Assembly: GCA_027487385.1 (NCBI GenBank)
Contig: JAIYDS010000074.1
Location: forward strand, 1 to 33,063
Origin: Acetobacteraceae bacterium
GTDB lineage: Bacteria; Pseudomonadota; Alphaproteobacteria; Acetobacterales; Acetobacteraceae
Length of the DNA stretch: 33,063 nt
Direction of reading: 5' to 3'
The notes beneath the pieces are model-generated. The model worked only from the letters and a program-made list of their open reading frames with translations. It was not told where the DNA came from and made no database searches. Each line of letters opens with the position of its first letter. The first letter of the stretch is position 1. The position numbers and the translations under genes were made by a program. Below, piece after piece: positions 26,271-33,063 of this stretch.

Positions 26271-27343
26271 TTCATCGCCCCCGCCAGGCGGGTTTCGACG
26301 GGGCGGACGCGGCTGTCGGGGGCGAGCAGCTGTGCGCCCATGGCGACGATCCGCGTGCCCTCGGGCAACTGGGTGCGGATCGTCGCCATGCTCTCGGAGA
26401 GGGCAAGCACGGTCACCGGCGCCGCCTCGATGGTGCCCTGCGCGGCGAGGCGCCAGACCATCGGTCCCTGGCCGCGATCATGCAGGGCGGAGAGCGGGAT
26501 GCGCGCGCTGGGCGCCTGCGCCTCGGCCGCGATCTGGATGGTCGCCGTCATGCCAAGCCGCGCCCAGTCCGGCGCATCGGGCAGGGCGAAGCGAGCGGGA
26601 TAGGTGCGCATGTTGGCGTCGGCCTGGGCCGCCACCTCGCGCAGGCGCACCGGCAGCGCCACCTCGGGCCGCGCCCAGAAGCGGGCGGTGGCCTCCATGG
26701 CGCCGATGGCGGTCTCGGGCAATTGCACCAGCACCTCGCGCTCCGAGGGATCCGCCAGGCGCAGCACCGGAGCGCCCTCGGCCACCACCTGCCCGGCCTC
26801 GGCCAGGATGGCGGTGACGCGGCCGGCGGAGGGGGCGCGCAGCTCGGCATATTCCAGGCGGTTGCGGGCGAGGTCGCGCTGGGCGCGGGCGGCGGCGAGG
26901 CGCTGGCTGGCGGCGCGGGCCGTCGCCTCGCGCTGCTCATGAAAGGCGGCGGCCACATGGCCGGCCGCGACCAGGGCGCGGGAGCGGGCGGCATCATTCA
27001 CCGCCTGGCTGGCGGTGGCCTCGGCGGAGAGCACATCCGCCTCGGCGGCGCGCAGGGCGAGTTCCAGGTCACGCGGGTCGATTCGGAACAGCACCTGCCC
27101 CGCGGTCACCTCGGCGCCCAGATCCACCAGGCGCTCGGCGATCCGGCCGCCGGTGCGCAGTGCCACATCCGCCTCGCGCCGGGCGCGCACCACGCCGGTG
27201 AAGCTGGGCCCGGCATCGGCCGGGAGGTGGCGAATCTCCGCCACCTGGACCGGGCGGGGGGCGTCTTCGGCGGGTGGGGAGGCGGTCTTGGCCTCGGGCA
27301 GGCAGGCGGTCAGCAGCAGGAGGAGGAGGGGCGAGGGACGCAT
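26267..27343 (-). CDS. RND efflux periplasmic adaptor (membrane fusion) lipoprotein
   Basis: This 358-residue adaptor has a short lipoprotein signal with lipobox LLTAC, the lipidated residue being Cys14. The lipoyl/barrel half VALRTGGRIAERLVDLGAEVTAGQVLFRID, a coiled-coil hairpin rich in alanine (residues about 85-165) and the second half LEYAELRAPSAGRVTAILAEAGQVV follow, as in AcrA/MexA. It links the RND pump to an outer-membrane channel. It sits between the TetR gene and the pump gene, overlapping the pump by ATGA. The leader before its ATG contains a perfect hairpin and an operator-like repeat. Confidence 0.94.
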   Translation of the reverse strand: MRPSPLLLLLLTACLPEAKTASPPAEDAPRPVQVAEIRHLPADAGPSFTGVVRARREADVALRTGGRIAERLVDLGAEVTAGQVLFRIDPRDLELALRAAEADVLSAEATASQAVNDAARSRALVAAGHVAAAFHEQREATARAASQRLAAARAQRDLARNRLEYAELRAPSAGRVTAILAEAGQVVAEGAPVLRLADPSEREVLVQLPETAIGAMEATARFWARPEVALPVRLREVAAQADANMRTYPARFALPDAPDWARLGMTATIQIAAEAQAPSARIPLSALHDRGQGPMVWRLAAQGTIEAAPVTVLALSESMATIRTQLPEGTRIVAMGAQLLAPDSRVRPVETRLAGAMK

Positions 27344-27348
27344 GGCAG

Positions 27349-27366
27349 GGCTCCGTGAACGGAGCC
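27349..27366 (-). promoter_or_regulatory. Hairpin in the leader of the efflux adaptor gene
   Basis: GGCTCCG-TGAA-CGGAGCC has perfect 7-bp arms with a 4-nt loop, ending 5 nt before the ATG at 27343. The only purine-rich ribosome binding candidate (CGGAG) is in the stem, so translation of the efflux pair may be limited until the stem opens. Confidence 0.5.
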
Positions 27367-27369
27367 ATA

Positions 27370-27401
27370 ATGACTATTCACTGACGAAAATCAATAATCA
27401 T
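27370..27401 (-). promoter_or_regulatory. Probable TetR operator between tetR and efflux genes
   Basis: ATGACTATT (27370-27378) and AATAATCAT (27393-27401) are inverted arms matching at 8 of 9 positions with a 14-nt spacer, in an AT-rich stretch unlike the surrounding coding DNA. A second inverted pair, AATGACT/AGTCATT, is at 27369-27375 and 27406-27412 and reaches the tetR stop. The location just after tetR and before the adaptor gene fits autoregulated repression of the efflux genes. Confidence 0.55.
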
Positions 27402-27407
27402 CAGGAG

Positions 27408-28013
27408 TCATTTCGCGATGCCGGCCAGCAGCAGATCAAGCGCCGCCTGCTGCTGCGCCTCCAGCGCCTCCCGCGTGTGGCCGCGCCCCAGGCAATCCGC
27501 CAGGAGGATCGGGTGGGTCCAGAGCATCAGGCAGTGCTTGAGGGTCATCGCCGTCGCGGCGGGGTCGAGCGGGCGGAACTCCCCGGCCGCCATGCCCTCG
27601 CGCAGCAGGCCCTCCCAGACCGCGAGCACGCGGGCGATGAAGCCTTCGATCACGCCCCAATGCTCGCTCATGGCCGCACCCACCATGTCGTGCATGCGCT
27701 TCTCGGTGAAGAAGAGTTCCACATCGCGCAGATACAGGTGCCGCGCCGTGGCCCGCAGGCGCTGGGCGGCGCTGCCTTCGCCCGCGGCCAGCGCTTCCAG
27801 CTCGCTGCCCACGATGTTCAGCAACCGGTGGGTGATCGCCTCGTTGATCGCGCTCTTGGAGGGGAAGAAGCGATAGACATTGGCGGGCGACATGGCGCAG
27901 GCCTTGGCGATGTCCGCGACCGAGGTCTTCTGGTAGCCGATCTGACGAAACAGCGCCTCGGCCGCATCGGCGATGCGGGCACGCGTGACGCTGTGCGGGT
28001 CCATGGCATTCAT
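27408..28013 (-). CDS. TetR-family transcriptional regulator of the efflux operon
   Basis: This 201-residue protein has the N-terminal helix-turn-helix RIADAAEALFRQIGYQKTSVADIAKACAMSPANVYRFFPSKSA (near 27990-27860), followed by an all-helical ligand-binding part. In this family a small molecule releases the protein from an operator near its own gene. It is transcribed in the same direction as the adaptor and pump, 64 nt upstream, with an inverted repeat in the gap. The start is the ATG at 28013; another ATG at 28004 is equally possible, and the frame extends to 28070 without good evidence. AcrR/AmeR-like regulators are the nearest functional analogy. Confidence 0.92.
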   Translation of the reverse strand: MNAMDPHSVTRARIADAAEALFRQIGYQKTSVADIAKACAMSPANVYRFFPSKSAINEAITHRLLNIVGSELEALAAGEGSAAQRLRATARHLYLRDVELFFTEKRMHDMVGAAMSEHWGVIEGFIARVLAVWEGLLREGMAAGEFRPLDPAATAMTLKHCLMLWTHPILLADCLGRGHTREALEAQQQAALDLLLAGIAK

Positions 28014-28060
28014 GGCGAATCTCTGAGAGAAATGGGGAAAATCGTCAGCCAACATGGGGC

Positions 28061-28108
28061 GCCCGGCCATCCCTGCGCAAGCCCCTTGCGCAACGATCCC
28101 GGCCGGGC
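28061..28108 (+). promoter_or_regulatory. Two-tier hairpin in the tetR-DUF3237 divergent interval
   Basis: Outer arms GCCCGGCC (28061-28068) and GGCCGGGC (28101-28108) enclose inner arms TGCGCAA (28074-28080) and TTGCGCA (28086-28092). All arms are perfect complements, separated by an asymmetric internal loop. It lies 31 nt before the DUF3237 ATG, so it could be a 5' leader structure or a DNA-level site in this 125-nt interval. Confidence 0.45.
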
Positions 28109-28138
28109 ATGCTTCAGGCCAAACCCGGAGAATTCTTC

Positions 28139-28606
28139 ATGCCTGCGCCGCTCGTCACCGAATACCTGTTTTCCATGGATATCACCGTGGGCGCCCCGCA
28201 AATGGTTGGCAAAGGCCCGGACGGGCATGATCTGCGCATCGTTCCCGTCACCGGCGGCGTGGTCAGCGGCCCCGCCCTGCAGGGCGAGGTGCTGGGCGGC
28301 ACTGCGGCCGATTGGCTGCGGGTCGAGGCCGATGGCACCGCGCATATCGACGTGCGGCTGACCATCAAGGCGGCCTCCGGCAGTCTCGTCTATGTCCAAT
28401 ATGCCGGCATCCGCACCGGAGACCCCGCGGTGCTGGCGCGGCTGGCGGCGGGCGAGGCGGTGGACCCGGCCGATTACTATTTCCGCACCGCCCTGCGCTT
28501 CCAGACCGGCGCGGCCGATCTCGCCTGGATGAACCGCATCATCGGCATCGGCACCGGCCAGCGCCCGCCTTCCGGCCCGCGCTACGACGTCTATGCGGTG
28601 CGCTGA
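28139..28606 (+). CDS. DUF3237 domain protein
   Basis: This 155-residue protein has the DUF3237 pattern: LVTEYLFSMDITVG near the start, the central VTGGVVSGPALQGEVLGGTAADWLRVEADG region (28250-28340), then YYFRTALRFQTGAADLAWMN and the C-terminal YDVYAVR. The family forms a small barrel and has no established activity; it often accompanies acyl-CoA or aromatic degradation genes. The ATG at 28139 has a CGGAG site 9 nt upstream; an earlier in-frame ATG at 28109 is less likely. The next gene begins 3 nt after its stop, so it is co-transcribed with the HMG-CoA lyase-like gene. Confidence 0.88.
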   Translation: MPAPLVTEYLFSMDITVGAPQMVGKGPDGHDLRIVPVTGGVVSGPALQGEVLGGTAADWLRVEADGTAHIDVRLTIKAASGSLVYVQYAGIRTGDPAVLARLAAGEAVDPADYYFRTALRFQTGAADLAWMNRIIGIGTGQRPPSGPRYDVYAVR

Positions 28607-28609
28607 GCG

Positions 28610-29563
28610 ATGAGCGACCTGCCCGCCCGCGTCGAGATCACCGAGGAAGGCCCGCGCGAGGGCTTCCAGATCGAGCCCGGGCCCATCCCGACGGCGGACA
28701 AGATCGCGCTGATTGACGCGCTTTCGGCCACGGGCGTTTCGCGGATCCAGGTGGCCAGCTTCGTCAGCCCGAAGATCGTCCCCGGCTGGGCAGATGCGGA
28801 GCAGGTGGTGGCCGGTTTCACGCCCCGCCCGGGCGTCGCCTACAACGCGCTCTGGTTCAATGCGGCGGGGCTGGCCCGCGTGCAAGCCTTCGCGGATCGG
28901 CTGGTGATCGAGGGCTCGATCACCGTCACCGGGTCGGAGGCCTTCACCCGGAAGAACCTCAACCGCAGCCATGCCGAGCAATTGGTGGCGCAGCACAAGC
29001 ATGTGGCGCAGCACCAGGCGGCGGGGGTGCCGATCACGCGCGTTTCGCTCCAGGCAGCCTTCGGCTGCAATTTCTCGGGCGCGGTTTCCACCGCCCAGGC
29101 GGTTTCGGCGCTGAGCGATGCGATGGCGATCGCGGCGGAGAACGGCTGCAAGATCGAGAAGATCTCGCTGGCGGACAGCATGGGCTGGGCCAATCCCGTG
29201 CTGGTCGAACGCCTTGTGGGCGCGGTGCGGGAGAAGTTCCCGGGCCCGAAGCTCTCGCTGCACCTGCATGACACGCGCGGCCTGGGCATTGCCTGCGCCG
29301 CGGCGGGCTTGCGCCTCGGCGTCTCGGCCTTCGATGCGGCGGTGGCGGGGTTGGGGGGCTGCCCCTTCGCCGGCCATCCGGGCGCCCCCGGCAATATCGC
29401 GACGGAGGAGCTGGTGTTTCTCTGCGAGGAGATGGGCGTGGCGACCGGCGTGGATCTCGACGCCCTGATCGAGGCCGCAAAGCTGGCCGAGCGCATCGTC
29501 GGCCATCGCTTGCCCTCAAATCTGCTCCGCAGCGGCGGCCTGGCCGCCTTCAGAGCCGCCTAA
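28610..29563 (+). CDS. Hydroxymethylglutaryl-CoA lyase-like enzyme
   Basis: This 317-residue TIM-barrel enzyme of the DRE-TIM metallolyase group is related to HMG-CoA lyase, which splits HMG-CoA into acetyl-CoA and acetoacetate. Visible motifs are GPREGFQ (Arg16), SLHLHDTRGLG with the metal-binding histidines, GLGGCPFAGHPGAPGN with the catalytic loop cysteine, and NIATEELV. The metal-binding aspartate that normally follows the arginine (GPRDG) is glutamate here (Glu17), as in a subset of homologues. A related acyl-CoA lyase or aldolase activity is possible. It is coupled to the DUF3237 gene, and converges with the hydratase-like gene across repeat copy A. Confidence 0.88.
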   Translation: MSDLPARVEITEEGPREGFQIEPGPIPTADKIALIDALSATGVSRIQVASFVSPKIVPGWADAEQVVAGFTPRPGVAYNALWFNAAGLARVQAFADRLVIEGSITVTGSEAFTRKNLNRSHAEQLVAQHKHVAQHQAAGVPITRVSLQAAFGCNFSGAVSTAQAVSALSDAMAIAAENGCKIEKISLADSMGWANPVLVERLVGAVREKFPGPKLSLHLHDTRGLGIACAAAGLRLGVSAFDAAVAGLGGCPFAGHPGAPGNIATEELVFLCEEMGVATGVDLDALIEAAKLAERIVGHRLPSNLLRSGGLAAFRAA

Positions 29564-29568
29564 CTCCT

Positions 29569-29605
29569 GGGGTCTGGGGCCTCTCGGCCCCAGCCGCCGG
29601 AGGCC
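29569..29605 (+). repeat. Dispersed 37-nt hairpin element, copy A
   Basis: This copy is identical to copy B (19486-19522) over 37 nt. The stem CTGGGGCC-TCTC-GGCCCCAG occupies 29574-29593. It fills most of the 49-nt gap between the converging lyase and hydratase-like genes, so it probably acts as a bidirectional terminator or mRNA 3' end structure. Confidence 0.8.
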
Positions 29606-29612
29606 AGTTCTT

Positions 29613-30308
29613 CTATCCCAACACCGCCGAAATCCGCCCCACAGGCGGGATCGAAGCCGACCATTTCTGCCCTGCCACGGGCGGTGACCCCGTCGCCAGT
29701 CCGGCCACCACCAGCACCGCCCCCGCCGGCAGCCCGCCCCAGCGGATCGCCTCGGCCCCCGCCTGGCGCATCAGCGCCGCAAGGGGTGCGCGCAGCGGAT
29801 AGGGCCGGGTGCCGGTCAGGCCGAGGCGCGCCTCGCCTTCTTCGGGCAGCGCGCCGATCCAGCGCTTGCCCACCAGCACGAAGCCGAGCCCGCCCAGATC
29901 CGCCACCTGATGCGCGGCGTCGGGCGCGCCTTGGGTGAAGCGGGTGGCCGCGATGTCCAGCACCGGGTGGAAGGCCGCGAAGACCGGCAGGTCCCGCTCC
30001 AGCGGTTCGGCCAGGATGCCCATGATGCCGGCGGAGATTTTCGGCTGGCGCAGGGCGGAAAGGGCGATGGGCGTGCCCACCCGCATCATCCGCGCCTCGA
30101 CCATGGGGGCGGAGAGCAGCGTCAGCCCGTCGGGCCCGGGGGCCAGGCGTATGCCGCAGACCGGCAGGCTGAGCGCTTCGACCAGTTCCGCCACGATGGC
30201 CTCACCCGCCGCCAGGTTGGCGGGGGCGAGGTCCTCGGGCAGGGGAGCCAGGGAATGCCCGGTCTCGAAGGCGTCGCTGAGAAACCGGGCCGCCTCGGCC
30301 GCGCTCAT
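29613..30308 (-). CDS. 2-keto-4-pentenoate hydratase/fumarylacetoacetase-family-like protein
   Basis: This 231-residue protein has the C-terminal pattern LPAGAVLVVAGLATGSPPVAGQKW of MhpD-type hydratases and the FVLVGKRW and PLRAPLAALMRQAGAEAIRWG segments that align with the family's late helices. The acidic metal-binding residues expected in the E-x-E and later Glu positions are not evident (AEPLERD and HPVLDIAATRF occupy those places), so activity may differ or be lost. Its ATG overlaps the TRAP large-permease stop as ATGA, making it the last gene of the TRAP operon. That suggests the imported compound is a keto or hydroxy acid, by inference. Confidence 0.78.
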   Translation of the reverse strand: MSAAEAARFLSDAFETGHSLAPLPEDLAPANLAAGEAIVAELVEALSLPVCGIRLAPGPDGLTLLSAPMVEARMMRVGTPIALSALRQPKISAGIMGILAEPLERDLPVFAAFHPVLDIAATRFTQGAPDAAHQVADLGGLGFVLVGKRWIGALPEEGEARLGLTGTRPYPLRAPLAALMRQAGAEAIRWGGLPAGAVLVVAGLATGSPPVAGQKWSASIPPVGRISAVLG

Positions 30309-31717
30309 CGGAGCGGCGGCAGTTCGGGCATTTCCTCTTCCTGGAAGCCGCCCGGCGGGGGCGCCTCCATGGAGACGGCGGGCGGGCCGGCATCACCGCC
30401 ATAGAGCGCTTCCGGCAGCCAGGTGACCAGGCCAGGAAAGACATAGACCATGATCATGGTGAAGACGACGATGTAGATGAAGGGCATGCAGCCCTTGAAG
30501 ATATCCTCGATCTTCACGTGCTTGGGCGCCACGCCCTTCAGGTAGAAGGCGGCCATGGCGACCGGCGGCGAGAGGAAGCTCGTCTGCAGGTTCAGCGCGA
30601 TCAGGATGCCGAAGAAGAGCGGGTCCACGCCGAAATCATCCAGCAGCGGCAGGAAGATCGGCACGAAGATCACGATGATCTCGGTCCATTCCAGCGGCCA
30701 GCCGAGGATGAAGATGATGGCCTGGGCCAGCAGCAGGAAGGTGAAGCTGTTCAGCGGGAGGGACTTCACGAACTCCTCCACCACGCCCTGGCCGCCGAGA
30801 TAGCCAAAGACTGAGGAGAAGATGTAGGAGCCGACGAAGAGCCAGCAGACCATGGCGCTGGTGCGCGCCGTGAGGAAGACGCTCTCCTTCAGCTTCTGGA
30901 AGGAGAAGGAGCGATAGGCGAGGGCCAGGATGATGGAGCCGAGCGAGCCCATGGCCGCCGCTTCCGACGGCGTGGCAAGGCCCATCAGGATGGCGCCCAG
31001 CACCATCGCGATCAGCAGCGCCAGCGGGAAGAAGCTGGTCAGCAGCGCCCAGAGCAGCTTGCCGAAGGGCACCTGCACCTCCTCGGGCGGCAGGCGCGGG
31101 GCCACTTCCGGCTTCAGGATGGCGATGCCGATGGCATAGGCGATGTAGAGCCCGGCCAGCGTGATGCCGGGGATGAAGGCCGCGGCGTAGAGCTGCACGA
31201 CCGAGACGCCGGCCGTGGCGCCATAGAGGATGAGCATGATCGAGGGCGGGATGAGGATGCCCAGGCAACCGCCGGCGCAGACCACGCCCGAGGCGAGCTT
31301 CACGTCATAGCCGGCGCGCAGCATGGCGGGGAAGGCGAGCAGGCCCATCAGGGTGACGACGGCGCCGACGATGCCCGTGGCCGTGGCGAAGAGCGCGCAG
31401 GTGGCGAGGGTGGCGACCGCGAGCGAGCCCGGGATGTTGCCGGAGGCCATCTGCAGCGCGCGGAACAGGCGGTCCAGGATATTCGCGCGCTCGATGATGT
31501 AGCCCATCAGCACGAAGAGGGGCACGGAGATCAGCACGTCGCTCGACATCACCGCATAGGTGCGCTGGATCAACAGGTCGAAGACGCGCTCGCCCATGCC
31601 GAGGTAGCCGAAGAACAGGCCCATCGCCATCAGCGTGAAGGCGATGGGAAAGCCCAGCAGGATGAAGAAGAGGAAGAGGACGAGCTGCGTCAGGCCGAGG
31701 CCGGCATCAGAAATCAT
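30305..31717 (-). CDS. TRAP transporter large permease (DctM family)
   Basis: This 470-residue membrane protein has the DctM pattern of twelve or more helices, with LFFILLGFPIAFTLMAMGLFFGYLG at the start, the GGCLGILIPPSIMLILYGATAGVS re-entrant segment near 31270-31190 and a similar second motif SFLSPPVAMAAFYLKGVAP. It carries out ion-coupled uptake of an organic acid together with the small subunit and the binding protein. It starts 6 nt after the DctQ stop and overlaps the next gene. The tail after the last helix is proline- and glutamate-rich (EAPPPGGFQEEEMPELPPL). Confidence 0.96.
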   Translation of the reverse strand: MISDAGLGLTQLVLFLFFILLGFPIAFTLMAMGLFFGYLGMGERVFDLLIQRTYAVMSSDVLISVPLFVLMGYIIERANILDRLFRALQMASGNIPGSLAVATLATCALFATATGIVGAVVTLMGLLAFPAMLRAGYDVKLASGVVCAGGCLGILIPPSIMLILYGATAGVSVVQLYAAAFIPGITLAGLYIAYAIGIAILKPEVAPRLPPEEVQVPFGKLLWALLTSFFPLALLIAMVLGAILMGLATPSEAAAMGSLGSIILALAYRSFSFQKLKESVFLTARTSAMVCWLFVGSYIFSSVFGYLGGQGVVEEFVKSLPLNSFTFLLLAQAIIFILGWPLEWTEIIVIFVPIFLPLLDDFGVDPLFFGILIALNLQTSFLSPPVAMAAFYLKGVAPKHVKIEDIFKGCMPFIYIVVFTMIMVYVFPGLVTWLPEALYGGDAGPPAVSMEAPPPGGFQEEEMPELPPLR

Positions 31718-31723
31718 GGCGGG

Positions 31724-32443
31724 TCAGCGTCCCTTGACCGAGAGTGCGGCGTCGGCGTTTTCGGCCAATTCGCGGGCGAGTTCCTCGGGCGACTTCTCCG
31801 CCGCCTTGGCGAGGATGATCTGGTCCAGTTCCTCCACATCGGAGAGGCGCTGCGGCCATTCGCCGGAACGGATGGCCCGCACGCAGCGAACCACCTCGAC
31901 CAGGCCTTGCAGCAGCATGATGGCGCCGACGACGGGGATGATGCCCTTGAAGGGCCAAATGATGGGGCCGGAGGGCGAGAACATGCTGCGCTCATTCTGC
32001 ATCCAGCTCAGTTCGAAGAAGTGCCAGCCGGCCACCATGAAGGCAAAGATCGCGGGGAAGAAGAACAGGATGTAGAGCAGCAGGTCCAGCGCGGCCTGGC
32101 GGCGCGCGGGCATCATGCGATAGAGGAAGTCACCGCGCACATGGCCGTTGCGGCTGAGCGTGTAGGCCCCGGCGAACATGAAGAGCGTGCCGTAGAGCAT
32201 GTACTGCACGTCATAGCCCCAATTGGTTGGCGAGGCGAAGAACCGGCGGGCAAAGACCTCATAGGTGATGGCCGCGGTCAGCAGGAGGATCGTCCAGGAG
32301 AAAGTCTGGCCGATCAGGGTGGAGAACTTGTCCACCGCGAGCAGGGCGCGGCTGACCAATTCATTGGTGGAGAAAGCGATGCCGATGAGAATTGCCGCGA
32401 CAACCAGCCCCGCCAAACCTCCGGTGACTAAACTATCGGTCAT
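31724..32443 (-). CDS. TRAP transporter small permease (DctQ family)
   Basis: This 239-residue protein has four predicted membrane helices, starting with GLAGLVVAAILIGIAF and including WTILLLTAAITYEVFARRFFASPTNWGYD and the DctQ hallmark FMFAGAYTLSRNGHVRGDFLY (near 32190-32120). A charged C-terminal extension (EELDQIILAKAAEKSPEELARELAENADA) is longer than in most DctQ proteins. The ATG at 32441-32443 has a GGGGAAAG site; an upstream frame to 32599 is rejected because it overlaps the binding-protein gene. It follows a hairpin that separates it from the binding-protein gene. Confidence 0.94.
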   Translation of the reverse strand: MTDSLVTGGLAGLVVAAILIGIAFSTNELVSRALLAVDKFSTLIGQTFSWTILLLTAAITYEVFARRFFASPTNWGYDVQYMLYGTLFMFAGAYTLSRNGHVRGDFLYRMMPARRQAALDLLLYILFFFPAIFAFMVAGWHFFELSWMQNERSMFSPSGPIIWPFKGIIPVVGAIMLLQGLVEVVRCVRAIRSGEWPQRLSDVEELDQIILAKAAEKSPEELARELAENADAALSVKGR

Positions 32444-32466
32444 TTCTGCTTTCCCCTGATACAAAA

Positions 32467-32498
32467 CCGGCCCGGAGAGGCTGAGCTCGCCGGGCCGG
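32467..32498 (-). terminator. Attenuator-like hairpin between TRAP binding protein and DctQ
   Basis: CCGGCCCGG (32467-32475) and CCGGGCCGG (32490-32498) are perfect 9-bp arms with a 14-nt loop, and on the minus strand the stem is followed by TTTTG. It lies 19 nt after the binding-protein stop and 23 nt before the DctQ ATG. This is a good place for partial termination giving more binding protein than permease. Confidence 0.65.
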
Positions 32499-32517
32499 AT
32501 CTTGGATGTTGGACCGC

Positions 32518-33063
32518 TCAGCCGCGGGCAAAGAAGTGGTTGTAGGACACCACGGGGCTGACATTGTAGCGGAGCATGAAGTTGCCGACGCGGCGGCACC
32601 AGTCACGTTGGCTGTCGCAGACCTTCTTGAAGAAGGGGCCGGCATTCGGGTTGCTGTTGTCGGCTTCCTGGCGGGCGATCACGCGGTCCCAGGCCTGGAG
32701 CTGCGCATCCAGGATGGGGCGCGGCGTCGGGCGGACATTGACGCCCTGGGTCTGCGACATGGCGAGCAGGTCACGCGAGTAGCGGTCCTGCAGCTTCCAG
32801 GACATGTCGGCCGAGGCGGCCTCGGCCGAGCTGCGCAGCAGGGCCTGCAGCTCCGCCGGCAGGGCCTCGAAGCGCGTCCGGTTGAACAGCACTTCGAAGG
32901 TCTCCACCGCCTGGTGGTAGGACTGGATGTAGTAGTTCTTGGCCACGTCGGGGAAGCCGAGCACGCGGTCGGAGGAGGGATTGTTGAACTCCGCCGCGTC
33001 AATGACGCCGCGCTCCAGCGCGGGGACGATTTCGCCGCCCGGCAGCGCCACCACGGCTGCGCC
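32518..33063 (-). CDS. TRAP transporter substrate-binding protein (DctP family), C-terminal part, cut by window edge
   Basis: The last 181 codons are inside the window; the frame continues past the right edge (GAAVVALPGGEIVPALERGVIDAAEF). The ALERGVIDAAEFNNPSSDRVLGFPDVAKNYYIQSYHQ segment (near 33020-32910) is typical of the alpha-keto-acid/lactate-binding (TakP-like) group of DctP proteins, in which aspartate and phenylalanine or tryptophan residues line the ligand site. Two cysteines near the C-terminus (KVCDSQRDWC) may form a disulfide in the periplasm. It leads the operon with DctQ, DctM and the hydratase-like gene. A 2-oxo or hydroxy acid substrate is inferred from this subgroup. Confidence 0.93.
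   Translation of the reverse strand, partial: GAAVVALPGGEIVPALERGVIDAAEFNNPSSDRVLGFPDVAKNYYIQSYHQAVETFEVLFNRTRFEALPAELQALLRSSAEAASADMSWKLQDRYSRDLLAMSQTQGVNVRPTPRPILDAQLQAWDRVIARQEADNSNPNAGPFFKKVCDSQRDWCRRVGNFMLRYNVSPVVSYNHFFARG

Noticed and set aside
23730-26603. 957-codon plus-strand ORF opposite the RND pump
   Set aside because: It mirrors the pump's codon periodicity in this GC-rich DNA and shows only low-complexity His/Arg/Gly sequence.

Overview
The window is GC-rich, gene-dense DNA from an alphaproteobacterium, probably an Acetobacteraceae member (Roseomonas-like). That placement is inferred from gene content: tetrameric glycyl-tRNA synthetase beside ppdK, NitT/TauT and TRAP importers, many ATGA-overlapped gene pairs and very high GC. 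No tRNA, rRNA, CRISPR array, prophage or insertion sequence was seen. Both edges cut genes: ppdK on the left, a TRAP binding protein on the right.

Layout. (1) 1-4972, minus strand: gamma-glutamyltransferase, glyQ, a 53-residue VapB-like protein, glyS and the start of ppdK, closely packed. (2) 5080-7482, plus strand: a chemoreceptor ending in a PilZ domain. (3) 7547-13925, minus strand: a 1199-residue secreted-type protein (seven FG-GAP repeats, then RTX repeats), a TonB-dependent receptor preceded by a strong Zur-box match, and a proline-rich ORF whose 3' end contains that box. (4) 13997-17527, minus strand: an ABC importer (binding protein, ATPase, permease) followed by an Asp/Glu racemase-superfamily enzyme whose active-site residues match arylmalonate decarboxylase. 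(5) 17673-18865, plus strand: rhodanese and RMD1/DUF155 proteins. (6) 18872-22130, minus strand: a coupled set of radical SAM protein, DUF547 protein, MauE/DoxX-like membrane protein and chalcone isomerase-like protein. (7) 22210-28013, minus strand: a TauD-type dioxygenase and a tetR-adaptor-RND efflux operon. (8) 28139-29563, plus strand: DUF3237 protein and HMG-CoA lyase-like enzyme. (9) 29613-33063, minus strand: a TRAP transporter operon ending in a hydratase-like gene.

The most interesting items are: the radical SAM/DUF547/MauE-like/chalcone isomerase-like operon, for which I know no described pathway; a 37-nt dispersed element present three times, two copies forming a large inverted repeat that appears to have removed the start codon of the chalcone isomerase-like gene; the Zur box on the TonB receptor; the decarboxylase-type active site in the ABC operon; and several intercistronic hairpins placed directly after binding-protein genes. 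All coordinates and inverted repeats were read by eye from the sequence, and functional calls rest on recognised family motifs, not on searches.
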